Shown here: positions 52,435 through 60,362 of the stretch, piece by piece | Layout: each line of letters begins with the position of its first letter | Position numbering within the stretch: position 1 is the first letter of the stretch | The notes under the pieces: generated by a model | Seen by the model: only the letters and a program-made list of their open reading frames with translations | What the model was told of the DNA's origin: nothing | Database searches by the model: none | Made by a program: the position numbers and the translations under genes | Assembly: GCF_003263515.1 (NCBI RefSeq) | Contig: NZ_JYDE01000001.1 | Coordinates: 124,001 to 188,000, forward strand | Origin: Rahnella inusitata | GTDB lineage: Bacteria > Pseudomonadota > Gammaproteobacteria > Enterobacterales > Enterobacteriaceae | Direction: 5' to 3' | Length of the DNA stretch: 64,000 nt

Positions 52435-52617
52435 ATGAATGTATCTGCTACTGAGCCTCGCTCGTTCTGGCAACGTCTGACTCGCCGCAAGGTGAGCGCG
52501 CACACTGAAGATAAAACGCAGGATACCACGCGTCTGCTGGAAAGCTTTCTGGCCACCGGCTGTCTCTACGGCATTGATGTGGGGAACAGTGATCCCGCGT
52601 GGTTTCGCCGCTCCTGA
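52435..52617 (+). CDS. Small 60-residue protein of unknown function
   Basis: A short frame with a strong ribosome site (CCGGAGGG, five bases before ATG) codes for 60 residues: a basic N-terminal half with W-Q-R-L-T-R-R-K, an acidic/polar middle, and a C-terminal half L-L-E-S-F-L-A-T-G-C-L-Y-G-I-D-V-G. No family is recognised and no signal or membrane segment is seen. The strong ribosome site is the main support. Confidence 0.5.
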   Translation: MNVSATEPRSFWQRLTRRKVSAHTEDKTQDTTRLLESFLATGCLYGIDVGNSDPAWFRRS

Positions 52618-52873
52618 TCGCTACACCCGTTTAATGCGCATCAGTTACTGGAATGAACTGTGCGTTTAGCAAACTCTTCTCCTGAGAGTAGCCGTTGTAC
52701 CCTGAATAACGGGTGTTGACGTTGCGGTTAACGCAGTTTCAGCTTCCGGTATGAAGGTTGTTGTGGACATTTATTTGTTGTGGATGGTTAAACCGTTCTC
52801 TCTGACCTCGTCGTATTTCTTAGTTCTCTCTCATTTGTTGAGCCCATAACTTTCGCCGGTTATGGGTTTTTTT
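52618..52873 (+). ncRNA. Candidate small RNA or long 3' UTR ending in a terminator
   Basis: These 256 bases have no coding frame but end in a strong intrinsic terminator: CCCATAAC, 8-base loop, GTTATGGG and seven T (52843-52873). Before it are two direct copies of TTGTTGTGGA (52758-52767, 52775-52784) in a G/U-rich stretch, then a C/U-rich stretch. G/U-rich target-binding regions plus a terminator with a U-tail are usual for Hfq-dependent small RNAs. It could also be the 3' UTR of the 60-codon gene. I found no convincing promoter and it does not match a small RNA I know. Confidence 0.4.
52843..52873 (+). terminator. Intrinsic terminator
   Basis: CCCATAAC / GTTATGGG stem with loop TTTCGCCG, followed by TTTTTTT. 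Confidence 0.9.
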
Positions 52874-52877
52874 ATGC

Positions 52878-52905
52878 AAAAAAAAGCCCCGCAGTCAGGC
52901 GGGGC
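52878..52905 (-). terminator. Intrinsic terminator for minus-strand transcripts
   Basis: Read on the minus strand: GCCCCGC, six-base loop, GCGGGGC, then a run of eight T. No minus-strand gene ends here, so it would block antisense or stray transcription from the porin upstream region. Confidence 0.85.
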
Positions 52906-53252
52906 AATCTGTCAGGTCGAAGACAGGGGGATCGCGACCTGTAATGAGAAATAATAAAACCAAGGAAGGTTGAAAAATGAACTGCAGTGATGATGACACA
53001 ATTCGACAATTAAATTACCACAAGATAAAAGCAATATATAAATACAGTTTTTATATGCTTGTATTTATATTCATTCATCGAAAATATAGATATAGCTCAT
53101 TGAAATAATTAGCAATAAATAATAAAAATAAACGTGATATTTTTCTACATAAGAACAGAACTAGTTGGGTAGTATTACTGCGAGCACTGACTCATAAATA
53201 AAGTACATATAATAAATTTAAGTATTCAATTAAATAATAAAGGAATGACGTC
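52906..53252 (+). promoter_or_regulatory. Very AT-rich porin upstream region
   Basis: No gene is supported here. A perfect 11-bp inverted repeat, ATATAAATACA and TGTATTTATAT, lies at 53036-53046 and 53060-53070 with a 13-base spacer. The rest is very AT-rich. AAAGGAATGAC gives the ribosome site before ATG 53253. OmpR sites are expected for this kind of porin but I could not define them. Confidence 0.55.
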
Positions 53253-54383
53253 ATGAAATTAAAAGCATTGGCTCTTATTGTTCCAGCATTATTAGTTGCA
53301 GGCGCGGCACACTCTGCAGAGATTTATAACAAAGACGGCAACAAACTTGACCTGTACGGTAAAGTAGATGGCCTGCACTATTTCTCTGATGACACAGGTA
53401 AAGACGGCGACCAGACTTATGTTCGTGTCGGCTTTAAAGGTGAAACTCAAATTACTGACCAACTGACCGGTTACGGCCAGTGGGAATACAATATTCAGGC
53501 CAACAATACTGAAGGTAACGGCACTTCAGGCAACGCAACGCGTCTGGGCTTCGCAGGTCTGAATTTCGGCGAGTACGGTTCATTCGATTATGGCCGTAAC
53601 TACGGCGTAGTGTACGACGTTGAAGCCTGGACCGATATGCTGCCAGAGTTCGGTGGCGATACTTATACCACCGCTGACAACTTCATGGTGGGCCGTACGA
53701 ACGGTGTTGCAACTTATCGTAACACTGACTTCTTCGGCGAAGTAAAAGGCCTGAACTTTGCACTCCAATACCAGGGTGCTAATGATGGTGACAATAATAA
53801 TGAAGGCACAAATAATGGCCGCGATGTTCGTCATCAGAATGGCGACGGTTATGCACTGTCTACCACTTATGATTTCGGCATGGGTATCAGCGCAGGTGCA
53901 GCTTATGCATCTTCTGACCGTACAAACGATCAGACAAACGCAGCGGGCGAAAACTTTGCAGGTGGCGATAAAGCTGACGTCTGGACTGTAGGCGCTAAAT
54001 TCGATTCAGAAGGCGTTTATCTGGCGACCATGTATTCTGAAACGCGCAATATGACACTTTACGGTGATAACGGCGTTGCAAATAAAACTCAGAACTTCGA
54101 AGTGACTGCACAATATCAATTCGATTTTGGTCTGCGTCCGGAAGTGTCTTACCTGCAATCTAAAGGCAAAGACCTGACTGCTGATGGTAGCAACTCTTCC
54201 GATAATAACGACAAAGATCTGGTTAAATACGTTTCTGTTGGTACCAGCTATTACTTCAACAAAAATATGTCCACCTACGTTGATTACAAAATCAACCTGC
54301 TGGATAGCGACGACAATTTCTACGAAAACAACGGTATCTCTACCGATGATATCGTAGCAGTAGGTCTGGTATATCAGTTCTGA
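53253..54383 (+). CDS. OmpC/OmpF-type general porin
   Basis: This is a trimeric outer-membrane diffusion channel. The 376-residue precursor has a signal peptide cut after A-H-S-A (residue 21), then [17 protein letters not shown], the standard start of enterobacterial porins. The constriction loop L3 carries L-P-E-F-G-G-D-T-Y, and the protein ends V-G-L-V-Y-Q-F with the C-terminal Phe needed for BAM insertion. Loops near residues 170-190 and 225-240 are rich in N, D and G. Whether it is the OmpC or OmpF orthologue cannot be decided by eye. Confidence 0.95.
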   Translation: MKLKALALIVPALLVAGAAHSAEIYNKDGNKLDLYGKVDGLHYFSDDTGKDGDQTYVRVGFKGETQITDQLTGYGQWEYNIQANNTEGNGTSGNATRLGFAGLNFGEYGSFDYGRNYGVVYDVEAWTDMLPEFGGDTYTTADNFMVGRTNGVATYRNTDFFGEVKGLNFALQYQGANDGDNNNEGTNNGRDVRHQNGDGYALSTTYDFGMGISAGAAYASSDRTNDQTNAAGENFAGGDKADVWTVGAKFDSEGVYLATMYSETRNMTLYGDNGVANKTQNFEVTAQYQFDFGLRPEVSYLQSKGKDLTADGSNSSDNNDKDLVKYVSVGTSYYFNKNMSTYVDYKINLLDSDDNFYENNGISTDDIVAVGLVYQF

Positions 54384-54420
54384 TTCTTCTGACCAAAAAT
54401 CTGAGTATTAGCGCAATGAA

Positions 54421-54445
54421 AACCCATCTTCGGATGGGTTTTTTT
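54421..54445 (+). terminator. Intrinsic terminator after the porin gene
   Basis: AACCCATC, TTCG tetraloop, GATGGGTT, then TTTTT. Confidence 0.95.
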
Positions 54446-54594
54446 GTGCCCAAATCGTGACTTTATGTGCGTTAGGCTCGTGACCTCCTTCAATAATGCA
54501 ACAGTCTTTGTTATATTATTGACCAGCTCACGTACAGGGTTATTCCTCTGTGATACGGTGCTTAACCTAAGACTTGGTTTCTCAGGACAATGAC

Positions 54595-55080
54595 ATGTTA
54601 GATTATCGCTTTCCGACAGCCATGCAGATGGTGTTTTGTATCGCTCAGTCCCAAAAGGCTGAACAGCGCTGCACCAGTGCGATCTTAGCTACGGGTCTGG
54701 AAGCCAACTCCAGCTTCATCCGCAAACTGATGGTGCCGCTGACTCAGCATGGCATCATCGTTTCCACGCTTGGCCGTACCGGCTCAATTCATCTTGGCCG
54801 CCCCGCTGAAGACATCACGCTGCGCGATATTTACTGCGCCGTGATTGAAGACAAACGCCTGTGGGCCGCGCGTCCTGATGTCCCAGCCCGCTGCGTCGTT
54901 AGCGCCAATGCCTGTACTTATTTCAAAAATATTGTGAATGAGGCCGAAGAGGCGTCGTTGCAGGTACTGGGCCGTCATACCGTGGCCGATGCGCTGGCCG
55001 AGTTCGAACGCGGCGGCAAGTACAAATGTACTAAAGATCTGGCTGCGGAATACGCAGACAATTCTCTCTGCTCTAAATAG
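54595..55080 (+). CDS. oqxR: Rrf2-family repressor of the oqxAB-rarA locus
   Basis: OqxR is the Rrf2-type repressor that keeps rarA and oqxAB low; its loss causes multidrug resistance in Klebsiella. The 161-residue product starts M-L-D-Y-R-F-P-T-A-M-Q-M-V, with winged-helix residues S-S-F-I-R-K-L-M-V-P-L near 41-51, a wing S-T-L-G-R-T-G-S-I, and L-R-D-I-Y. Cysteines include R-C-V-V-S-A-N-A-C, but not the three-Cys spacing of iron-sulfur Rrf2 proteins. It faces oqxB tail to tail across a two-way terminator, the same neighbourhood as in Klebsiella. AGGA is seven bases before ATG 54595; a TTG seven codons upstream is less likely. Confidence 0.87.
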   Translation: MLDYRFPTAMQMVFCIAQSQKAEQRCTSAILATGLEANSSFIRKLMVPLTQHGIIVSTLGRTGSIHLGRPAEDITLRDIYCAVIEDKRLWAARPDVPARCVVSANACTYFKNIVNEAEEASLQVLGRHTVADALAEFERGGKYKCTKDLAAEYADNSLCSK

Positions 55081-55132
55081 AATTTCTGCCCTCAAGATTC
55101 CACACCTGAGATTTCTACAATGTTCAGATGTA

Positions 55133-55161
55133 AAAAAGCCGGGATAATATCCCGGCTTTTT
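55133..55161. terminator. Bidirectional terminator between oqxR and oqxB
   Basis: AGCCGGGAT / ATCCCGGCT stem with a three-base loop, flanked by AAAAA on the left and TTTTT on the right, so it works for both convergent genes. Confidence 0.93.
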
Positions 55162-55180
55162 ACTTTCTGTCATTCACCAC

Positions 55181-58100
55181 TCAGACGGTCTGGTTTTCCA
55201 GCGCAGGTTGTTTACGCGTCACCAGCTTGCGCAAGGCGACATAAAACACCGGCGTCAGGAACAACCCGAACAACGTCACGCCCAGCATCCCGGAAAACAC
55301 GGTGATTCCTGTCACGCCGCGCACTTCAGCGCCAGCGCCGTGACCGAGGATCAACGGAATTGTACCGGCGATAAACGCAATCGACGTCATCACGATAGGG
55401 CGCAGACGCAGGCGACAAGCCTCAAGCGCCGACTCCACAATTCCTTTCCCTTGCATCTCCAGTTCACGGGCGAACTCGACAATCAGGATGGCGTTCTTAC
55501 AAGCCAGCCCCATCAGCACCACCAGCCCGACCTGCACGAAGACATTGTTGTCGCCGCCGGTTAGCCATACGCCAAACAGCGCGGAAAGCATCGTCATCGG
55601 TACAATCAGGATAACCGCCAGCGGCAGCGTCCAGCTCTCATACAGCGCCGCCAACACCAGAAACGCCAGTAAGACCGACATCGGGAACACGATCAGCGCC
55701 GCGTTACCTTGCGTCGATTGCTGATAGCTCAGATCCGTCCATTCGATATTCATGCCGTTTGGCAGCAGGTTTTTCGACATCGCCGTCAGCTCGGTCATGG
55801 CCTGCGTCGAAGACAGCACGCGCGGGTCAGCGTCACCAATCAAATCCGCCGCCGGGTAGCCGTTATAGCGGATCACCGGATCCGGTCCGTAGGTAGTGGT
55901 GATATTCAGCATACTGCCGATCGGCACCATTTCACCTTTGTCATTACGGGTACGCAGATTGGCGATATCCTCCACGCTGTCGCGGAACTGGCCGTCGGCC
56001 TGCGCCATCACCTTCCAGGTGCGTCCGAACCGGTTGAAGTCATTGATATAAGACGAGCCGAGATACACCTGTAACGTGCTGAACAAATCATCCAGCGACA
56101 CGCCCTGCGCCTTGGCCTTATCACGGTCGATGTGCGCATCCAGCTGCGGCACGTTAGCCTGATAAGAGGAGATAGGGAAGCCCATCCCCGGCGTCTGCAT
56201 AATCGAACCGGACATGGTGTTAATCGCAGTCTGTAACGCACCGTAGCCCAACCCTGCACGATCCTGAATATAAAGCGAATACCCGGACCCCTGACCTAAG
56301 CCCAGAATCGGCGGCGGCATAATCGAGAAGGCAAAGCCTTCCTGAATCTGCGAGATCTTGGCGTTGATTTCAGCGTTGATTTCAGCCGCCGTGCGGGTAC
56401 GTTCACCCAGCGGTTTCAGCGCGAAGAACACCGTGCCGGTATTTGGGGTATTGGTAAACTGCAACGCATTCAGGCCGGGGAAGGCCACCGCGTCTATCAC
56501 GCCGTCGGTGCTCAGACCGAGCGCACTAATTTTGCGGATCACCGCATCAGTGCGCGACAGCGAAGCACCTTCCGGCATTTTCACACCGGCAATCAGGTAC
56601 AGCTTATCCTGCGTCGGAATAAAGCCGCCCGGCACCGCTTTGAACATAAACGCCGCACCGCACAGCAGCAGGACGTAGACGACAAATACAGCGCCACGAC
56701 GCCCGAGCGCTTTCGAGACTGCGTTCTGATAACGATGCGAGCTGGCGCTGAAGAAGCGGTTGAACGGTCGGAAAATCCAGCCGAACAGACGGTCAATCAG
56801 ACGCGACGGCATATCCTTCGGCGCACCGTGCGGTTTCAGCAGCAACGCCGCCAGCGCAGGGGAGAGCGTCAGGGAGTTGATCGCTGAAATTACGGTAGAA
56901 ATCGCAATGGTCACCGCAAACTGTTTATAGAACTGCCCGGTCACGCCGGAAAGGAACGCCATCGGCACAAACACCGCACACAGCACCAGTGCGATCGCAA
57001 TGATCGGCCCGGACACTTCCCGCATCGCCTGATGTGCAGCCTCCCGTGGCGCTAAGCCTTCCTCGATATTTCGCTCGACGTTTTCCACCACGACAATGGC
57101 GTCATCGACCACAATCCCTATCGCCAGCACCAGCCCGAAGAGACTGAGCGTGTTTAGTGAAAAGCCGAGCAGATACAGAATACTGAACGTGCCGATAACC
57201 GAAATCGGCACCGCCAGCAGCGGAATGATCGACGCACGCCAGGTTTGCAGGAACAGAATCACCACCAGCACCACCAGCACCACGGCTTCCAGCAGCGTAT
57301 GGACCACGGCACTTATCGAGTCACGCACGAAGACCGTCGGGTCATACGGTGCACGCCAGGTCATACCTTCTGGGAAACGGGCTGAGAGTTCGGTCATTTT
57401 GGCACGCACGGCGTCTGACAAATCAATCGCGTTCGCCCCTGGCGACTGGAAGATACCAATGCCGACCGCATCTTTATTATTCAGCTGCGAGCGCAGGGCA
57501 TAACTGCCTGACCCCATTTCAATACGCGCAACGTCGCGAAGACGGACGATTTCGCCATTATCACCGCTTTTCAGGATAATATTGCCGAACTCTTCTTCGT
57601 TTTTGAGACGTCCCTGTGCGTTGATGGACAACAGATAGTCGCTGTCTTTAGGCATCGGCTCAGCGCCCAACTGACCGGCTGAGACCTGAACGTTTTGCTC
57701 ACGCATTGCAGTGACAACGTCACTTGCCGTCAGCCCACGCGCCGCCACTTTGTTCGGATCGAGCCAGACGCGCATGGCATATTCGCCCGCACCGAAGATC
57801 TGAATTTGCCCGACACCCGGCAAACGCGCCAGTTCGTCTTTCACTTTCAGCGTGGCGTAGTTACTCAAATACAACGAATCGTATTTACCGTTCGGCGATA
57901 CCAGATGCACCACCAGAGTTAACGTTGGTGACTGTTTCTGCGTAGTGACGCCCTGACGCCGCACATCTTCAGGTAGCCTCGCTTCCGCCTGCGCCACACG
58001 GTTTTGCACCTGAACCTGTGCCTGGTCCGGATCGGTACCCGGACGGAAGGTGACAGTGGTGACCAGCACGCCGTCGGAACCGGCCACGGATTTCATATAC

Positions 58101-58333
58101 ACCATGTTTTCGACGCCGTTGATGGCTTCTTCCAGCGGCGTCGCCACGGTTTCAGCAATCACTTTCGGGTTAGCACCCGGATATTCAGCGCGAACCTGTA
58201 CGCTTGGCGGCACCACATTCGGGTATTCGCTGACCGGCAGCAGGGGAATGGCAATCGCCCCGGTGACTAAAATCAAAATCGACAAAACGGCGGCAAAGAT
58301 CGGCCGGTCGATGAAAAAGCGGGAAAAGTCCAT
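55181..58333 (-). CDS. oqxB: RND multidrug efflux transporter OqxB
   Basis: OqxB is the inner-membrane proton-driven pump of the OqxAB tripartite system and exports quinolones, olaquindox, chloramphenicol and other drugs with a TolC-type channel. The 1050-residue product has twelve membrane helices and two large periplasmic loops, with the proton-relay pair V-V-D-D-A-I near residue 408 and the Lys in L-A-C-K-N-A-I-L near residue 950. Long stretches, such as S-P-P-P-I-L-like M-P-P-P-I-L-G-L-G-Q-G-S-G-Y-S-L and N-N-V-F-V-Q-V-G, agree with OqxB better than AcrB. oqxA lies 16 bases upstream. Neighbours rarA and oqxR confirm the locus. Confidence 0.93.
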   Translation of the reverse strand: MDFSRFFIDRPIFAAVLSILILVTGAIAIPLLPVSEYPNVVPPSVQVRAEYPGANPKVIAETVATPLEEAINGVENMVYMKSVAGSDGVLVTTVTFRPGTDPDQAQVQVQNRVAQAEARLPEDVRRQGVTTQKQSPTLTLVVHLVSPNGKYDSLYLSNYATLKVKDELARLPGVGQIQIFGAGEYAMRVWLDPNKVAARGLTASDVVTAMREQNVQVSAGQLGAEPMPKDSDYLLSINAQGRLKNEEEFGNIILKSGDNGEIVRLRDVARIEMGSGSYALRSQLNNKDAVGIGIFQSPGANAIDLSDAVRAKMTELSARFPEGMTWRAPYDPTVFVRDSISAVVHTLLEAVVLVVLVVILFLQTWRASIIPLLAVPISVIGTFSILYLLGFSLNTLSLFGLVLAIGIVVDDAIVVVENVERNIEEGLAPREAAHQAMREVSGPIIAIALVLCAVFVPMAFLSGVTGQFYKQFAVTIAISTVISAINSLTLSPALAALLLKPHGAPKDMPSRLIDRLFGWIFRPFNRFFSASSHRYQNAVSKALGRRGAVFVVYVLLLCGAAFMFKAVPGGFIPTQDKLYLIAGVKMPEGASLSRTDAVIRKISALGLSTDGVIDAVAFPGLNALQFTNTPNTGTVFFALKPLGERTRTAAEINAEINAKISQIQEGFAFSIMPPPILGLGQGSGYSLYIQDRAGLGYGALQTAINTMSGSIMQTPGMGFPISSYQANVPQLDAHIDRDKAKAQGVSLDDLFSTLQVYLGSSYINDFNRFGRTWKVMAQADGQFRDSVEDIANLRTRNDKGEMVPIGSMLNITTTYGPDPVIRYNGYPAADLIGDADPRVLSSTQAMTELTAMSKNLLPNGMNIEWTDLSYQQSTQGNAALIVFPMSVLLAFLVLAALYESWTLPLAVILIVPMTMLSALFGVWLTGGDNNVFVQVGLVVLMGLACKNAILIVEFARELEMQGKGIVESALEACRLRLRPIVMTSIAFIAGTIPLILGHGAGAEVRGVTGITVFSGMLGVTLFGLFLTPVFYVALRKLVTRKQPALENQTV

Positions 58334-58349
58334 GTGTCAGGATTCTCTT

Positions 58350-59573
58350 TTATTGAACGGCGGCAGGTGTCGGAGTCACGCTGTTGGCCGCCATGCTGAC
58401 GGTTTTGGCGTTAACGGGCATACCCGGCATAAAGACTTTCTGAACGCCGTCGATGATGACGCGGTCGCCGGTCTCTAAGCCTTTCTCAACGATGCGTAAG
58501 CCGCCGGACATTCGGCCCACTTCGACATCACGACGTTGCGCTTTGCCATCCTTATCCACCACGTAAACAAACTTACGATCCTGATCGGTCAGCACGGCTT
58601 TGTCGTCCACCAACATGGCGTTGAATTGCGCACTACCCGGCAGCTGCACGCGGGCAAACAGCCCCGGTGTAAAGGTACGGTCGCGGTTATCGAGCACGGC
58701 ACGCATACGAATGGTGCCAGTGCCAGAATTCAGCTGGTTATCGGTGAAATCGACCACGCCCTGATGCGGATAACCGTTTTCACCCACCAGACCGACGTGA
58801 ACCGGCAGGCGGGACTGTGGCGTATCGCTGCGCTGGCCGTCACGCGCCATCGCCTGATAACGCAGGAAAGTGCCTTCATCCACATCAAAATACACATACA
58901 CCGTGTCGAGAGAGACCAGCGTGGTCAGGACGCTGGCGGTATCGCCTGCGGTAACCAGATTACCGATGGTTATCATCGCGCGGCTGGCTCGGCCATCAAT
59001 TGGCGACGTGACGCGGGTAAAATCGAGATTCAGCTGCGCCATATCCAGCTGCGCCTGCGCGGCCAGTACGTCGGACTGCGCCTGAGAAGCAGCGGAACGA
59101 CGCTGCTCGGCAATTTCTGTAGAAACCGCCTGCGTGCCGATCAGTTTTTCAGTACGGGAGGATTCGCTGCGGGTCAGGCTGGCCTGATTGCGCGCACGCA
59201 CCAGTTCCGCCTGTGCCTGCTCCTGCGCGGCGCGGTAAGTGCGGTCATCAATGGTAAACAGCACCTGACCTTTCTTCACTTCCTGACCTTCCTGATAATT
59301 CACTTTGTCGATATAGCCAGACACGCGGGGACGAAGCTGAACGCTTTGTACCGCTTCCACGCGGCCATTAAAGGCATCCCACTGGCTGATCTGTTTGATC
59401 AAAACATCAGCCGCACTGACCTGCGGGGCAGGCGGAGCGGCGTTTTGCGCCACGCTGTTATCACACCCGGCAAGCAGGGCGACCATCAGCGCAACCCCTG
59501 AAAGACGCAACGTCAAAGGCGTACCGCGCAGGCGGTCGCGTGCAACAACCAACGGTTTTTGCAGGTTTTTCAT
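58350..59573 (-). CDS. oqxA: RND efflux periplasmic adaptor OqxA
   Basis: OqxA is the membrane-fusion lipoprotein joining OqxB to the outer-membrane channel. The 407-residue precursor starts at ATG 59573 and has a lipobox L-L-A-G-C with Cys37, then S-V-A-Q-N-A-A-P-P-A-P as in known OqxA. The lipoyl halves (L-R-P-R-V-S-G-Y-I-D-K-V and I-D-G-R-A-S-R-A), a helical hairpin and a beta-barrel part ending K-V-F-M-P-G-M-P-V-N-A-K-T-V follow. The frame is open 37 codons further upstream, but those residues precede the lipoprotein signal and are not family-like. Confidence 0.92.
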   Translation of the reverse strand: MKNLQKPLVVARDRLRGTPLTLRLSGVALMVALLAGCDNSVAQNAAPPAPQVSAADVLIKQISQWDAFNGRVEAVQSVQLRPRVSGYIDKVNYQEGQEVKKGQVLFTIDDRTYRAAQEQAQAELVRARNQASLTRSESSRTEKLIGTQAVSTEIAEQRRSAASQAQSDVLAAQAQLDMAQLNLDFTRVTSPIDGRASRAMITIGNLVTAGDTASVLTTLVSLDTVYVYFDVDEGTFLRYQAMARDGQRSDTPQSRLPVHVGLVGENGYPHQGVVDFTDNQLNSGTGTIRMRAVLDNRDRTFTPGLFARVQLPGSAQFNAMLVDDKAVLTDQDRKFVYVVDKDGKAQRRDVEVGRMSGGLRIVEKGLETGDRVIIDGVQKVFMPGMPVNAKTVSMAANSVTPTPAAVQ

Positions 59574-59665
59574 TATTTTTATTTCCAGTGAGTAAGTGCT
59601 GTCAGGCAATACAACCGGTCTGTCCTCCGGGTAACGTCCTTTGCCTGATCTGACTTTTTTGGGAC

Positions 59666-59708
59666 TTGTGCTGTTCATCAGCACAATTATGTATCAATGT
59701 TTGATACA
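59666..59708. promoter_or_regulatory. Two adjacent inverted repeats at the oqxA promoter (candidate OqxR operator)
   Basis: TTGTGCTG-N5-CAGCACAA (59666-59686) and TGTATCA-N5-TGATACA (59690-59708) are perfect palindromes separated by three bases. On the minus strand a -10-like CATAAT (59691-59686) falls between them, so the second repeat would overlap the oqxA promoter spacer. Either could bind OqxR; the first could also fold at the 5' end of the oqxA mRNA. Confidence 0.65.
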
Positions 59709-59760
59709 ATTGATTCGAGGGGGATTGTAAGGAGGCGACTACTAAAGTGCAAGAAATACT

Positions 59761-59779
59761 GTTACACTTTCTGTGCTGT
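59761..59779 (-). promoter_or_regulatory. Marbox-like site (RarA/MarA/SoxS/Rob type)
   Basis: Read on the minus strand, ACAGCACAGAAAGTGTAAC matches 12 of the 14 fixed positions of the marbox consensus AYnGCACnnWnnRYYAAAY. It lies upstream of the proposed oqxA promoter, a fitting place for activation by RarA or by the Rob-like protein at 48252. Confidence 0.6.
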
Positions 59780-59826
59780 TTTACAGAACGTTTACTTCCG
59801 GGAACGTGACTATCCCGTAACGATGA

Positions 59827-59857
59827 ATTAAATGCAATAGTAAAACTTGCATTTAAT
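59827..59857. repeat. Perfect 11-bp inverted repeat in the rarA leader region
   Basis: ATTAAATGCAA, spacer TAGTAAAAC, TTGCATTTAAT. It lies 70 bases before the rarA ATG and could be an operator or an mRNA hairpin in the leader. There is no U-run, so a terminator is unlikely. Confidence 0.75.
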
Positions 59858-59927
59858 CGCAAACTGAGTCAGTTTAGAAAAAGACGCCCTCGGGGGGCGA
59901 AAACTGATAAGAGATAGGAGAGAGTCC

Positions 59928-60284
59928 ATGAGAACCGAGGATTTCATTCACGACCTGATTGACTGGATCGATCACAACCTGGAAGAGCGACTGGATATTA
60001 AGACCGTTGCCAAACGCGCAGGCTATTCGCGCTGGTATCTGCAACGGATGTTCAAAGAGCACACCGGATTGCCGATGGGCGAATTCATTCGTGAAAAAAA
60101 GCTGAAGAAATCGGCAGATATGCTGGCCAGCAGCCGCGAACCTATCGTCAGCGTTGCGATATCGCTGGGCTTTGACTCGCAGCAGTCCTTCACCCGCAGC
60201 TTCAAGCGTCAGTTTGGACAAACGCCGGGTGACTGGCGCCGTGGCCTGACTATGGAAACAGAATGTCAGGGATCAATGCACTAA
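59928..60284 (+). CDS. rarA: AraC-family multidrug-resistance activator RarA
   Basis: RarA is a MarA/SoxS-like activator of oqxAB and other efflux genes. The 118-residue product is a bare AraC DNA-binding domain: the first helix-turn-helix around Y-S-R-W-Y-L-Q-R-M-F-K (about 33-43) and the second around S-Q-Q-S-F-T-R-S-F-K-R-Q-F-G (about 84-97). There is no effector domain, so its activity depends on its amount, which OqxR would control. It is divergent from oqxA, as in Klebsiella. GGAGAG lies about 6-8 bases before ATG. Confidence 0.9.
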   Translation: MRTEDFIHDLIDWIDHNLEERLDIKTVAKRAGYSRWYLQRMFKEHTGLPMGEFIREKKLKKSADMLASSREPIVSVAISLGFDSQQSFTRSFKRQFGQTPGDWRRGLTMETECQGSMH

Positions 60285-60317
60285 ACTTCGCACATCTCCC
60301 TGATTTAAGTACCGCTG

Positions 60318-60335
60318 GCCCGGCTCCCGCCGGGC
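60318..60335. terminator. GC-rich hairpin between convergent rarA and beta-helix gene
   Basis: GCCCGGC, TCCC loop, GCCGGGC: a very stable 7-bp stem 33 bases after the rarA stop. No U-run follows on either strand, so if it terminates at all it is weak; it may block exonuclease instead. Confidence 0.45.
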
Positions 60336-60362
60336 AGTGATGTCTACACTATCCCTGCTTTT

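Noticed and set aside
55181-58333. AcrB
   Set aside because: Sequence stretches match OqxB more closely, and the neighbours are rarA, oqxA and an Rrf2 repressor rather than acrR and acrA.
58536-59501. A 321-codon open frame on the plus strand
   Set aside because: It is antisense to oqxA and has no ribosome site or family resemblance.
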